64,000 nucleotides of DNA. It comes from Pycnopodia helianthoides. Taxonomy: Eukaryota; Echinodermata; Asteroidea; Forcipulatida; Asteriidae. The stretch is taken from positions 6,986,614 to 7,050,613 of the forward strand of contig CM063254.1 in assembly GCA_032158295.1 (NCBI GenBank). Direction: 5' to 3'. Each line of letters opens with the position of its first letter. Positions within the stretch are counted from its first letter, which is position 1. Under the pieces are notes generated by a model that saw nothing but the letters and a program-made list of their open reading frames with translations, was not told the DNA's origin and made no database searches. A program made the position numbers and the translations under genes. This document shows, piece by piece, positions 1 through 12,011 of the stretch.

Positions 1-3000
1 TTTTCATGTTCAAATCGCTCCCTACTGTGTTCAAGATAACATCAACCTAAAACAAATACCCAGATGATGAAAATTAGAAATGACACAGTTCAAAATGCAT
101 GAATAAAATACTCTTGCTTTTCAAATGTCAGTACATAGCTGAGACAGTATTAGTAATGTATTTGGAACCCCCAGATGAAGTGCCCTTGTTTGGATGAAAG
201 GATTAAAAACAATTAATTTTCACAAGCTAACGAAAACTGGCGATTGAACCAGTTTGCTTCGAGATTAAAAATCTTTTTCCCCGTAACAATGCAAGATTTC
301 AGTCAAAAACAATAATTTGTTTCCTCAAAAAACTTAGTTTTGACACATCCTCATTGACACTTACAGACCTACAAGTACCCCCATACAGAAAAAACCCAAA
401 GATATAGATGACTTTTGATGCATTGCCCTTACTTCACTTGCAATGAAAACTTTTGAGAAAAGTCAGTTAGACCCTCTACAATTTGCTTGCAGGGCTGGAA
501 GAAGTGTTGATGATGCTTTTGAATAAATTGTACACTCATCTTGGAAAGCCGCATGCCCATACTAGGGTGTGTTTTTTTTGCCAATTTTTCATGGGCCTTT
601 AATTTAATGCAACCTTATGTTTTAGCTCAAAAGCTCATCACACACTTTGATCTCAGTGACCAAATGACTACTTGGATAAATTTTCTTTCTTAATGTTCCC
701 AAAGCGTTTTTTTGGTAACGGTAAATTATTCCAAATTATAGTGACAGTTACTACTGTAAACAGACAACTGCAGATGTAGCCACGATGACAGGTTTTTAAT
801 TAAATTTGTTGATGACAGTGCTTCAGCTTCACTTTTTACTGGGCCAGAAAATTATCATGGTGATCAGCTCTCAAAGACTTTATTGATTAGTGGATGATTC
901 TTACGGATTTTAGAAAAAAAGAGTGAGGATGTCTGTTCTACTAACAAGCAAGAAGTAGAAAATGTTTTGAAATACAAATACTTAGGCACTGTATTTCATA
1001 ACAAGCTCATTTATATGGGATTAAAACACCAAAGTAGTTATCAAAAAGACCTTCTCTGTTGACACAATTATAAGTCTTTTTTATGGGACGTTCATTAAAA
1101 GTGTGCTGTTTTTCTATTCTTTTCCTGGTACTTTAATATAATGTGAAAAACAAAAACGGTTTCAATAGGATTGTCATGCAGCCTCGGTTCTAAAAATATC
1201 CGAGGGCCAGAAGGAGATCTTAGCCAGTTCTGTGAGCAACAAATACAAAGAAAAGTGCAATCCATCTAAGCCAGTGATTGCCACTTTTTGAAACAATTGA
1301 TTTTAATTATTGTCTTGACGCTGATTTAGATGCCCTCCTTGTAAAACACTTAAGCAAAAGCTCTGTTATTCCAGTAGCAACGACACTTTTAAATGATTGA
1401 AGTTCTGCACTATGTTTCCATCTGATTTTCAAGTGCAATGTCATCCTCCCAATGTCATCCTCTTTGGGGCCATCAAGCCAGCCTAAAAGTGGGTAATGCA
1501 TCTTTAATTTTCGTACAAAAGGTTTATATGCATGTACTACATCAGTTCAAACACATTACCTTTTGCACAGCAATGTTTCCCTTGGTCAACTTGATGGTCA
1601 TGCCTTCCTTGGTTACTACGTTTAGTCCAGAAACAGTGATTCTTGGTGTTTTGAGGTCAATTGGTACTTCAACTGGGAGAAATATGTTTTGATATCTGCC
1701 ACCAACTGAATCAGTAGATGTAACTGTCCCCTTGATTGGAAGTGGAAGACATTTCTTCTTGGTGATCAGGTTGACCGTCAGAGTGGTGCCCATTAGCTTG
1801 TGCTTCCTCCTCACTACAACAGCGGCAACTGGTATTCACAAATTAGTCACAGAAAAAACATTATGGTATTTCTTGATGATGCTTTTTTGTAATTTAGTGG
1901 ACATGAATTACAGAACAGAGTCCTTTAATAATCTGGATTACCATGAGTTTATCAAATATCTTCACCTGGCTATAGCTTTCATGATTTACAAGATAACACT
2001 AACCTGACGGGTTCATGAAGGTAATTCTAATAGCACCAGACTTAGAGTGTCTCTCCAACTTCTGTATTTCACCTCCTCCGGATTTGCGGTTACTCTGAAA
2101 ATAGAGCTTAAGGACCTCATAATCTGTTGACCGTTTCAGACCAGTCACTTCAATCAATTTATCATCTTCCTCTGGGTCATCTTTTATTTTTTTCTGTGAT
2201 AAATTTGGCATAAGAGAGAGATGAAATGAATGTCACAAAAAGAAATAATATGTAGCGAACTTACTCCAAATATCATAACAGAAGGGTAACTTAATTTAAG
2301 TGTTAATGGCCAGAGTAGTGAAAATTACATTTTTGTCTATTAGGAAAACAAGTTTTTATTTTAAGTGGCCGAACCGCGCCCTAAAATACCTTAGATTTGG
2401 TGAGCCACGTTAAGACTTGCATAGGGAGATGCAATTTCAACATGTTGCTTGATTGCTTAATTCATTGGTTATTTGCATTATGAATATTCAACACTTAGCA
2501 GGTAGAAAAGTTAAGGGAGGTGTCACTTATACATTCCTAAAATTCTTTTTCTGAGGTGGGAGGGTAGAGGCCCTAAAGTGTTCTATTTTTCATTTGGCAC
2601 CTGAGTTTCCCGAGGAGAGGACGCAGCCAACCTCAAGGATTCTTTGGCCTTAGGAGAGGGCATAGCCTTTGGCAGCTAGAACTATTGAGAGTTCTGAGGT
2701 GTCAATTTGAGTGCCGTATGCTAAAACAATTTTCTTATCAGCAATTCGTGTATGCCTGCATCAGCAGTACTGAACTTGGAAGGGCCAGAATTCGACAGTA
2801 TTCCTGTAAGTTCTATTTTTGTATAAAATTATGTTATTTAAATCTAAAATCTTGTGATTATGGTGCATTTTGGAGATTTGACTTATTAATATTGTCACTG
2901 CTAAGAATGTTAGTCAATCTCAATTCAAAGAGCAGTCCAGTGCAGGCAAGTTGGCCAACTGTTTTTATAATTCTGTTTATCTATTCTTGTGAACCGAAGT

Positions 3001-6000
3001 AAAAGAACCAGAGCATATGTAAATAATGTAAATATCAAAGAGAGGTGTCAACCAAATTGTTTGTATGTGTGTGTCGATAGGACAGTAAGGGTCAAACCTA
3101 GGAGAGGGGCAATCCTGGGGATGCGACAATGAATCTTTACAAGGAAAAGATGTTACAATTTGGAGTTGCTATTTTCCTTGAAAAATCTAACGCCTAATAA
3201 CAACACAAAATAAGACTGAACAATTCCATAAAATTGTAAAGTGCGGCTGTTGTATTGCTTACTTCAATGCCAATTTGGCTACAAAACTCAAAATACCAAG
3301 TGATTTAAAATATATCTTATTTCGTATTTTATCATTTTTTACTCTCTTATTGATACTTTTTATTGACAATCATTACAAAAAGGTTACCTCTTTAATGCCA
3401 CTATTTTCTTTGAAAGAAGAATCTCCATCAAGACTTCTTCGTACTGCTGCTGCTGGATGTCGTCTGATGGTGTCTGCTCTTACAGCCTGTTGGTTATTTA
3501 CAGCTGAAACACTGCGGTGAGTCGCATTTTCCAACATACCACCAGGAGAGGTTCCTTCAGGGGCCACAGTCTGTTTCTGCTCCCCAATTGGAAATTGCAT
3601 TGGAGTAGCATTGGGCCATAAACAATCTCCTGGATGGCAACTTGCTTGGGTAAAGGGGAATCTGTGCTTCAGAAAGTACGATTGTTGGGGTGAAAAAGTA
3701 GCGGGGCAATTTCCTTGAAATTGGTCTCCTTGCTTGCCTCTCAGGAAGAGGTCATGTGACCTTCTCCCTTGCTTGCCTCTCAGGAAGAGGTCATGTGACC
3801 CTCTCTCATGAAACTGGTTATCAAGAGGTTGTTTAGGAAACAACATTTGATGTTGGGTGGTTTCATTTGTCATATTTTCTACAGGCCATGGATATCCTTG
3901 GAAACCTAATGGATTGTTGGTGTCCATAGTACCTCCCTGTGGTGCCCAGATGTTATACGGGATTCCTTGTACTTGATGAGGCGATGGGGAGAAAATGTTG
4001 CCCAACAATCTTGGATCTTCTGACTGGTGATGTTCATCTTTACCATACATGTCAACTCTTCCTCTTGAGTCAGTCAGATGTTGAATTCCCAGACCAGGAG
4101 GTGCACAACAACTTGGTACATCACATGTTACCTAAACATTGAAAAAGTACAAGAACAGAACACAGAGGGAATTTTCAGTTTTAGATGTGGGAGAAAAACC
4201 CAGAGAATTATTCCAGGAAAAATACCCCACACTATCTGGTAGGGGCTCAAAACCCTATCCACATAGTGACCCCGGCGGATTTAAAGCGGGATCCCAGAGG
4301 TGGAAGGCGAGGAAAAATAACACTACCCAACCCAACCACTACAAAAAGGAGGAACAAGTAGTCACAATTTTTATGATTTTTTCCAAGGGTAAAAAAGTCG
4401 AAATCAGACTAAAGTAGGAAGAATATCATGCCCTCAACATATATGCTGCTATTTGTACCTGATGTCTTTCAGAATTTAACGATTTATTCGTGAACCAATT
4501 ATCAAAGATCACATCCTGGACAGTAACCTTATGTAGAAAAATAACTTCTGCACTGCCTGTGCATTTGTTCTTTTAGATTTAAAGAACAGTTAGCTTGTCC
4601 TTTCACTAGTCCACATGATGTTTTACTTAAAACCTTACTATAGCCTGCTGGAACACATTTTGACTGGTCCTGAGGTGTTTTAACTAGCATTTGGCCCGCA
4701 GACCTCTGTTAAGGGAGAATGCTGATCCACACTTTTGTTTAGAGTAAGTAACATTTAAAATGATATGTAAAGTCAAGAACAACCTTTAAAATAGGCTAAC
4801 AGTTCCTTCAGTACATTAATACAACGTAGCTTTTAAAGAATTTACACATCAATTTCCCTCCCTTGTCATCTCCCCAAAAATCTAAAGTTATTAGTATAGT
4901 ATACATGTACTTGTGTAATAACAATAATGAAAATATCATACACTTATATAGCACCAAGTGCACGACTAAAAATGCTCCTACGCACTTTATATAAAAATTT
5001 AATTAACAGGAAAGCCTTAAAGAGATAAAAATAAGTAGTGTGCAATGTGTTATGAAGTAGTTTGTGTTTGTACCTGATAGACACCACCTGTTTCCCCATA
5101 CATATCTTCACTTTCTGTATCAACAGCATCAGAAGGAAGTGGACCTTGCCTTGTAGGTGATGCCTAAAATTGTAAAGTCAAAATATATTTTAAAAATTGG
5201 GCAAAAAATACAAATAAGGGAAAGAATGAGAGACAGAGGGAAGGGGTAGAGATGAAAAGCAGATCACAAGCTACTAGACTATGATCGCACTAACCACTTG
5301 CAATGAATATGATGCCTTGTTTCATGCAGAATCGTTTTATATTCTTCTGCAGACAAAGCAGCTTAACCTAATTCCTGAAAATTCCATGCCAACCTCATTT
5401 TCAGCAAAAGGATTGAACTCTCAAATTGTCATTTTTAATCCATAATATTCATGAAACTAATCCAATATCATTTCTGTAGAAGTGACTCTGCAAAGCACAA
5501 TGATGTTATAGAAGAAGAGTGTGGTATTTAAAACATGGAATTTGAGATTGAAAAGACTGAGACCCACACTCAGAGGTCTGTGACCAACACAGGGACCAAG
5601 GCAGTTAGAGCGTGCAATAGACCAGGACGGTAATTTGTAACGTTTTTAAAACACTATCACTTGTTGTAACATAAGGTTTTTGAGGCATTGCATGTTGAGG
5701 TATCAATGTATATTCCGTTTGCGGTAACACCATGTGTTTATCTTCTTTGCTGTGTAGATTTTTGTTCTTAAAAGAACTTGTCTTGCTTTTTGTTCTACTA
5801 CCCAATGTAGATTTTCAGAATTCGGGAGACTTCTCAGTTCTGAAAAGAACTGTCTGCTTATTAACTACTACCTGGGCAGAAGGAAGGAAATCGGCCTGGA
5901 CTACTACTTTCGCTTAGTTGATCAAGGGGACTTCTCGTAATTAACTGCACTGCCGCATAGTGAAAATCTTTTGCTCTAGTCATCATCAGGAGACTGAAGA

Positions 6001-9000
6001 GTGTGAGACATGTTAGTCTATTTATAAGGGAACAGAGATTTAAGTGTAGAGTCAGTCACTGCTCTGATTGGTTCTTCTGAAAGGAGAACTGTGGTTGGAG
6101 GGCTCAGAGTTATTGTGTGGGTAGCCCATTGTGTGTGAGTGCCCTATGTTTTGGGGCGTGTCAGTAGACTGTGGGATATCAGTAGAGTCGGTTGGTAGGA
6201 TTTTGTGCCAAATGCTGCTGATAAAGTAGCCGATATCTTGATGCACTGTATTGTGCTGGTGTATTTCAATAGCTTCCCTGATGCGAGGTGTATACCAATG
6301 TCTCTTGGGAGCTATGATTCCAGCTTGATCCCAATCTATGACATGGTCTAGATCAGCAGAATGTTTGACAATGGCAGATTCGTCATATTTCCCTCTGCTG
6401 TCATGGGCTTTGTGTTCTTTCAGCCTTGTAATAAGGTCTCTACCCGTCTCGCCAATATACACTTTACCACAAGAGCAAGGAACTTGGTAAACTCCCGCTT
6501 GACTGCTAGAGTTAAACTTGTCTTTGTGGATGTGTAGCTTCGTTTCCAACTTAACTGTGAGTACGGTAGTAGACCTTGATATCTACTTCATGGATGATAC
6601 GCTGGATTGTGAAGTGTGAAGTGTGAAGTGTAGCCAATGTACAGAAGGACCGTATTAGGAAATCTTCGGAGTTTGAAGACTGAGAGTTGTGTTTGGAAAT
6701 GAACTCTCTTTTGTTCGGCCTGTACCCATTCTCTTTTAGCACTTTGTTAAGGTGCTCCAGTTCATTTGGTAAAATTTTGTTCATCGTCACTAATAATGTG
6801 TGCCCTTCAAAGTAGGGTGCGGTTCACCGAGGCTTTCACAGAAGGAGTATGAAACAACCGAGCATTCAGATAGCGGTCTGTGCGAGTCGCTTTTCTGTTC
6901 ACGGAGTGTGCAAGAGTACCATCAGCCCTCTTTGAAATGAGTACATCAAGGAAAGGTAATGAATCAGATGTCTCTGTTTCCATGGTGAACTGAATGTTGG
7001 GATGTTGCCGGTTAAGGTGACTAAGGAAGTTATCAAGTTTATCCAATCCATGTGAACAAAATGATAAACGCGTCATCCACATATCGAAGGCAAAGCTTGG
7101 GTTTGAGTTGAACTGTGCCCAGAGCTTTCTGTTCAAAATCTTCCGTGAAGATGTTCGCTAAGACCTGGGAAATAGGAGACCCAATGGGAGTGCCCAAAGC
7201 CTGTCTGTATAGTACCCTTCTCTCCATTGAAAATATGAGGACTTCACGCATGTCAATAATAGATCATGGATATGGCCTGGTGTTAAACTGGTTCGGTTGG
7301 TTAGAGTTTCATCTTGTTCGAGTACCAATTTGGTAATTTTGGCATGCTTCATCGGAAGGTACAATAGTGAACAGTGATTTGACATCAAAACTCACTAGTA
7401 CATCAGAGGTCTGTAATTCAATTCCCTTTATGATATCGATAAACCCTGCTGAATTGGGTACATGGTGAGGCGTTTTACCCACAAGTGGGTGTAAAAACTT
7501 AGTCAAGTGTTGTGCGAGGTTGTAGGTTGGGGAACCTCGAGAGGAGACTATAGGGCGGAATGGTTTGTCTGGTTTATGGATCTTAGATTGACCAAAGAAT
7601 CTTGGGCATTTTGAGGCAGAAGGCCTGAAATGTCCGTTTAGCGGAGTGGGTATGGCAGTGCTTCGGTTTAGAGAGAGGATCTTGGCAGCCAACTTCCTTT
7701 CTACTGACGGGATTGGGTTCTTCTTCAGGTGGACATAAGTATCTGTGTCAAGAATACTTTGATTTTTTTTATCATAATCGGTACGATACATTACAAATGT
7801 GGCATTACCCTTGTCAGCCTTCAGGATGTGTATTCAGGGTTCCCTGCATAGGCTATTGTTAGCCTGGAATCCCTGTCTTGTTAGGTTAGATTTTGGAGGT
7901 TTAGAGTTTTTCAAGACCTCATGAATCTGATTTCGGCGATTGGCTGCCTTTTGCTTATCGAGCTTACAGATGGAGGGTTTAATTGCCTGAATGAACTCCT
8001 TGACTGGTATCTTGTTCGGGGTAGCGGCCAATTTCATACCCAAGGATAAGAAATTTGATTCCGTATCAGATAACTGGCGTTGGCTGAGGTTTACAACTGA
8101 TTTATAATTCATTCCATCAGTTTCCCTTTCTTCTTGTTACCCTTGCTATTGGGGTTTGTTTGTACTCTATTATCGATAGATTTGAGGCGCTGTAATTTAC
8201 AGATAAGGTTCTTCCGTGTGGTTACATGTGTATATGATATATATTTTTCCGTGAGGGTGTAAATCTTATCATAATCGGTAGTTTGCATAGTTGTGTGGAG
8301 ACTAGCTTTGCACTCTGATATTTGGAGGTCGGTTTGGGCAAGGCAACTTCGGATAGATGCAATCTGCTTTCAGAGTAAAGCTTTGTTAGCATTATGTGTG
8401 ATTCGAGCAGAATGTACGGTTTTGATAGGGTCTCTTAGGGAGAGACTCTTGGGGACAACATTAGCATCTCTACATCTCTTCAGAAATGTCAACTTGTTAA
8501 TAAGTTTACAACGTCTGGTAGAAGAGCGTTGAAACAACTTAACAAGTCCATTAGTGCGCTCCCCTATTCTTTTGTTCTACTGCGGAGTAGATTTTCGGAA
8601 TTCGGGAGACTTTCCTGTCCTGCTAAATAACTTCTATCTAGGCGGAAGGTAAAAATCAGCCGGGACTACAACTTTTCCTTAGTGGATCGAGAGGACTTCT
8701 TGTAATTAACGGCACTGCAGCGGAGCAAGTTCGTTTGGTCTCAACGTTTCGACTAGCTTGCTCTAGTCATCGTCAGGAGACTGAAGAGTGTGAGACATGA
8801 TAGTCTATTTAATAAGGATTCAGAGCTTTCAGTGTAGAGTCAGTCACTGCTCTGTTGTAACATCACAAACGTAGAGCACTTAAATGATGTTATAAAAAGA
8901 ATAGTGTGGTATTTGAGACTGAAAAGACTGAGACCCACACTTTGAAATAGACAAAGACAGTGATTTGTGACGTTTTTAAAACACTATCACTTGTTGTAAC

Positions 9001-11798
9001 ATCACAAACTTGAATAAATTGTTCAACCTAAAAGAAATAAGTTGCCCTAAAATGTTACAGCAATATGCGTTATTTGTGTTTGGTTCAACAACTTCCACTT
9101 AGTTAACAAACTCTGAATGTTATCCACACTGGAAGTTTCCTTACTTGGTCTGCAGGATCAACTTTTATGTTTTTCTCAGGTGATAATTGCTGTGTAGCAC
9201 CCTGTGTGGTAAAGGAGGCTGCAATGCGTGATGTCCCTTTCTGTGCATCCCCTGAGGCACCCGTTGATGTCATTTGGAGTTGTGTCTTGTCATCAGATTG
9301 CCGGGCTTGATTCTGTTCAGTAACAGCATCCACTGTATCTTTGTTGATTTCTTTCTGTAATGTTTTCAAACATTTTAAGAACATATTCATTAGTAATTAC
9401 CCTTGTAATGCAAACTACCTTACTGTTACCAAAGCGCAACCTTTTTTTACATTCTATACTGATTTAAATACTGCAAACAAATAACAATAAATAAGTGAAA
9501 TGTTTGGTAGCATTGTAAAACTCACGTCCAGGAGGACAAAGTGACAATTTTGGTGACTCAAACTTGACTCACATCCAATATTTGGTCTAGGACCAGGACT
9601 TCACTCTCAGGACTGGGACTTAACACAAGGACTTACATTATTACTCACAGGTCACACATTTTTTCTTATTATAATTTTAAGAAACAATTCTGAAACATAA
9701 TTTTTGCTCAGCCTGACATTGACAAGGAAAAATGGATGGCATACAAAGCATCGATAATTCTTCAAGTGAAGCATTTTGGGGGTCATTTCTTGTTCTTAAT
9801 GGTGTGTACCCATAAATGTTCCATCATCTGACATCAACTGAGAACTTGGACAGTTTAACTTATCTTTTACAGTGTAATTGTTGTTTTAAATAAAGTGACC
9901 CATGACTAGGACTCAGACGTGACTCAAGTGACTTAAAGTGACTCAGTTACAACTCTGGGATTTGGTTAAAATTTATCTTTAACTCACTTGACTAATACAG
10001 ACAAAGGAGAGAAGATCAATACAATCTGGAGGTACCTCTGAAGATGGAGACACTGACAAGCCAGGTGGTGCTCGGCAGCCTTGAACTTTTAGGGGAATCT
10101 TGATCCCATCAACGGCCATTGCATGATCAGGCTTTGCTAACACATTAATAGCACCTGTGCAGTTGAAATATTGTATGTTATATGTGCATATCCTGCAAAC
10201 AGTTAAATTTGGATATCTTTAAATCACTCTCACCTTTACATCATCACAGAAATAATCATTAAAATTGCAGAACCAGAAAATCAACTGTATATTACTTGGA
10301 CTAGGACTACTGTCTGAAAGAAAATAAACACATTATTATTGTGAGTTGAACTTAAGTTGGCTCAGAATTTACCTGAACTATTTTTGAAAACCTTTGCTCC
10401 CCTCAGGCAGGAACTTGAACTCACTGAACTGCTTCAAGTTTAAAAACGGATTTAACAAAATTATTATTCATTACTAATTATTTAAAACAGACCATCACAG
10501 TTCAACAGCCTTGAAGTCAGTACTCGTCGTACTCATCTATTAAAATACCGATACCGGTACTCAAAGTCCATACTCGATACTCATTTGAAAAAACAACCTG
10601 TACTCAAAGTCATGTACTTGAAATCCTTAGTTATTTATGTCTCTACTGAGAAAATCCTGATTTTTTGTAAAAGGGTTTCAAGCACTTTTGTAGTAATTTA
10701 CGTGATGTGTCCAACTTTGGCTGATTCCTTGTTTACGACTGAAGCTAAACATCACTCGTTAGAAGAATAGATGAACAGTTCTTCTCTTTTACAGTTGACA
10801 GACCAAAATTAAAAGATATTTTGTTACAAAAATGAAGTCAGGTTGTAAGGTTGACTAGTGGTACTGTGGCGTTAATTTAAATTTATGCCATCGATATGCC
10901 AGGAATAGATCAACAAAACTAAGGAAAAAGTAAAGTTTAAGTTATTTTTGATGTATTTTATGTTTAAAAGATAGTTATCATAACAAGCACACACCGTCAT
11001 CTAGAATTAGTCCAAAAAACAATGTGTTTATACTTTATTTTGCAGTTGTACTCGTACTTGGCGATCCAAGTACATAGTACTCAGCTGTTGGACTGGGCAC
11101 TCAGATATCAGAATACTCAGACATGTACTGGGCTACTGGTACTCAATGGCCTACAAGTTACAACACTGCAATCATGTTTCCATTAACCTCGGTATCAGAA
11201 ATCTGGTTTTCTCAATGGACTTAAAAAATGATTCGATATTGTTACTTGTCGGTATCAATAACTTCATGATTTAGACAACATAACCACATGTGTTTTAGCC
11301 TAGGTTGGACTCCTCCGTTGCATACAACGTGGGCTACATGTACTTGTACATTCGCGAAGGTCACAGCTAGGTTTATTCTATTGGTAAGATTTAGATTCAT
11401 TATCATTATTCTAGGTACACTGATGTCCAGCCACCCAAAGCTGTTCTGTAACTGTAGGACTATATAGGAAGCTAGAATTGTTGAGCAAATTTTGTGTTCA
11501 CTACCTGTTCACCATGTCCGTCTGAAATGTTTATGATCATTTTATTTTGAAGGTTTACTTAAATCGTAAGTTTTTACTTACCAGATGGTTCAACAAAAAC
11601 GACTCTATACCACCACCCATCGGCATCTTCCCCCAATAAACGAATGTAAGCCACGTCGCAGTTGCCTCCCTGTTTGGACTGAAAATAAATACATAACTTA
11701 TCATGGATTTCTTCGTTTTCATTGGGCACAGTTAGAGAAAGCCTCACGTGAATAACTGAATTGGCATAACATTCACGATGATTTGGATTAGCCGCCAT
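1..11798 (-). CDS. PARP14-like gene A (5' part, runs off left edge)
   Basis: Eight exons join in phase on the minus strand, each with GT donor and AG acceptor: 11798-11582, 10154-10036, 9354-9145, 5163-5074, 4131-3388, 2193-2004, 1828-1560 and 46-1 (cut by the window edge), about 628 codons. The ATG at 11798 has a purine-poor but acceptable context. Exon 1 encodes an RRM-like fold; exons 2-5 a long low-complexity, proline/glutamine-rich linker; exon 6 a second RRM-like domain (LIEVTGLKRSTDYEVLKLYF); exons 7-8 the first strand of a macrodomain (GMTIKLTKGNIAVQK, then DVILNTVGSDLN). This order matches the N-terminus of PARP14-type mono-ADP-ribosyltransferases, which act in innate immune signalling in vertebrates. 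Exon 5 contains a tandem duplication giving SHDLFLRGKQG twice (about 3728-3800). The intron between exons 3 and 4 holds a Penelope-like element. Exon 7 is paralogous to the 42321-42173 exon of gene B. Catalytic exons would lie outside the window, so the enzymatic class is inferred. Confidence 0.8.
400..1240 (+). pseudogene. Decayed LINE reverse-transcriptase remnant
   Basis: Broken plus-strand reading frames carry signatures of a non-LTR retrotransposon RT: LDPLQFACRAGRSVDDAFE near 466-525, then further on FRKKSEDV (about 910-935) and KYKYLGTVFHNKL near 970-1010. These correspond to the RT fingers and thumb/connector motifs of CR1/L2/Rex-type LINEs. Frames are interrupted by many stops and the polymerase YADD-type core is not readable. 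It sits in an intron of gene A, antisense to the gene. The family-level assignment is uncertain. Confidence 0.6.
2194..3387. other. Intron of gene A, no further feature seen
   Basis: This 1.2-kb stretch lies between exons 5 and 6 of gene A. Short open frames are present but show no recognisable protein family or codon pattern. I see no RNA gene or clear repeat structure in it. Confidence 0.5.
5505..5668. repeat. Direct repeat flanking the Penelope element (left copy)
   Basis: This copy shares a segment with 8884-9003: the motifs AGTGTGGTATTT, AAAAGACTGAGACCCACAC and AACACTATCACTTGTTGTAA recur in the same order. The left copy has about 50 extra bases in the middle. The pair brackets the Penelope-like element on both sides, so it may be part of the element's terminal structure or an older repeat into which the element inserted. 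Confidence 0.55.
5797..6066 (-). repeat. Penelope terminal repeat (downstream copy)
   Basis: Direct repeat of 8577-8854. Matching anchors are AATTCGGGAGACTT, CTCTAGTCATCATCAGGAGA and GTAGAGTCAGTCACTGCTCT. On the minus strand it keeps the hammerhead core CTGATGA and the first half of stem II (GACTAG). The second half of stem II and the GAAA box have been replaced by unrelated bases, so the ribozyme here is broken. Confidence 0.75.
6052..6549 (-). pseudogene. GIY-YIG endonuclease domain of Penelope element
   Basis: The frame 6549-6052 contains the GIY-YIG signature split as GVYQVPC ... KVYIGETGRDL, with the conserved arginine of the R-L-K-E-H-K helix, at about residues 19-47. In Penelope-like elements this domain nicks target DNA to prime reverse transcription. 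A CxC-type motif (PCSCGK) lies between the two halves, as in animal Penelope elements. The preceding RT frame is separated by a frameshift near 6550. The domain is readable but the element as a whole is not intact. Confidence 0.8.
6800..8112 (-). pseudogene. Penelope-type reverse transcriptase, frameshifted
   Basis: Successive minus-strand frames, read from 8112 downwards, give an N-terminal helical region, ILKADKGNATFV (about 7830-7795), SKIHKPDKPFRPIVSSRGSP (about 7590-7535), LVSFDVKSLFT, GTPIGSPISQVLANIFTEDF (about 7195-7135) and the catalytic LRYVDDAFI (about 7090-7065), then a thumb region ending with SLPFLDVLISK. These are the Penelope-family RT motifs; the YVDD box holds the two metal-binding aspartates. 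At least four frame changes and a stop near 7835 break the protein. The GIY-YIG domain follows downstream. Confidence 0.82.
8577..8854 (-). repeat. Penelope terminal repeat (upstream copy)
   Basis: Direct repeat of 5797-6066, with the same start (GAATTCGGGAGACTT region) and end (AGAGTCAGTCACTGCTCT). It is the 5' repeat of the minus-strand element and carries the more complete hammerhead motif at 8738-8783. Confidence 0.75.
8738..8783 (-). ncRNA. Candidate type I hammerhead ribozyme in Penelope repeat
   Basis: Reading the minus strand: stem I 5' strand GTCTC (8781-8777), core CTGACGA (8776-8770), one extra T (8769), stem II GACTAG / CTAGTC (8768-8763 and 8756-8751) closing a 6-nt loop, then the GAAA box (8750-8747). 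A minimal stem III follows (AC/GT, 8747-8744), then the expected cleavage position after T8743, and the stem I 3' strand GAGAC (8742-8738). Stem I and stem II pair perfectly. Hammerheads with very short stem III are known from Penelope-like elements and are thought to work as dimers. The extra base after the CUGANGA box is the only departure from the textbook core that I see. Confidence 0.65.
8884..9003. repeat. Direct repeat flanking the Penelope element (right copy)
   Basis: Counterpart of 5505-5668. It ends in AACACTATCACTTGTTGTAA. A related TGTTGTAACATCACAAAC string also occurs at about 8855-8873, immediately outside the terminal repeat. Confidence 0.5.
10160..11575. other. Intron 1 of gene A, no clear feature
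   Basis: Between exons 1 and 2 of gene A. It contains a loosely repeated stretch around 10515-11150 with many GTACTC/AGTACT-type words (CATACTCGATACTC, GTACTCGTACTTGG), possibly a degenerate simple repeat. No coding family is visible. Confidence 0.45.
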
Positions 11799-12011
11799 GA
11801 TTATACTTGCGGACGATCTCTTTCTCCAAACAGACTAACGTTAAAATCTTGTATCACTGCCAAAGTCATGATTTAATGGATGAATAAACGAGACGATTGT
11901 AAGTTAGTTGCTGCGCTCATTTTTCCACGACACCATTACTGTACCAATTCAATTGCATGCAGAGCAACACTAGCGTTGTTCCGGCCCATCTTTAGAATCA
12001 CCCCAACTATA

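Larger units (their letters stand above)
5797..8854 (-). mobile_element. Penelope-like retroelement with pLTRs
   Basis: A minus-strand element bounded by two direct terminal repeats (5797-6066 and 8577-8854). It encodes, in broken frames, an N-terminal region, a Penelope-type reverse transcriptase and a C-terminal GIY-YIG endonuclease, the standard order for endonuclease-bearing Penelope-like elements. It lies in the intron between exons 3 and 4 of gene A, in the same orientation as the gene. Multiple frameshifts show the copy is dead. The terminal repeats carry a hammerhead-like motif that is intact only in the upstream (8.7 kb) repeat. Confidence 0.85.

Noticed and set aside
4139..4417. 92-codon plus-strand frame next to gene A exon 5
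   Set aside because: It lies in the intron of a minus-strand gene and shows no family resemblance.
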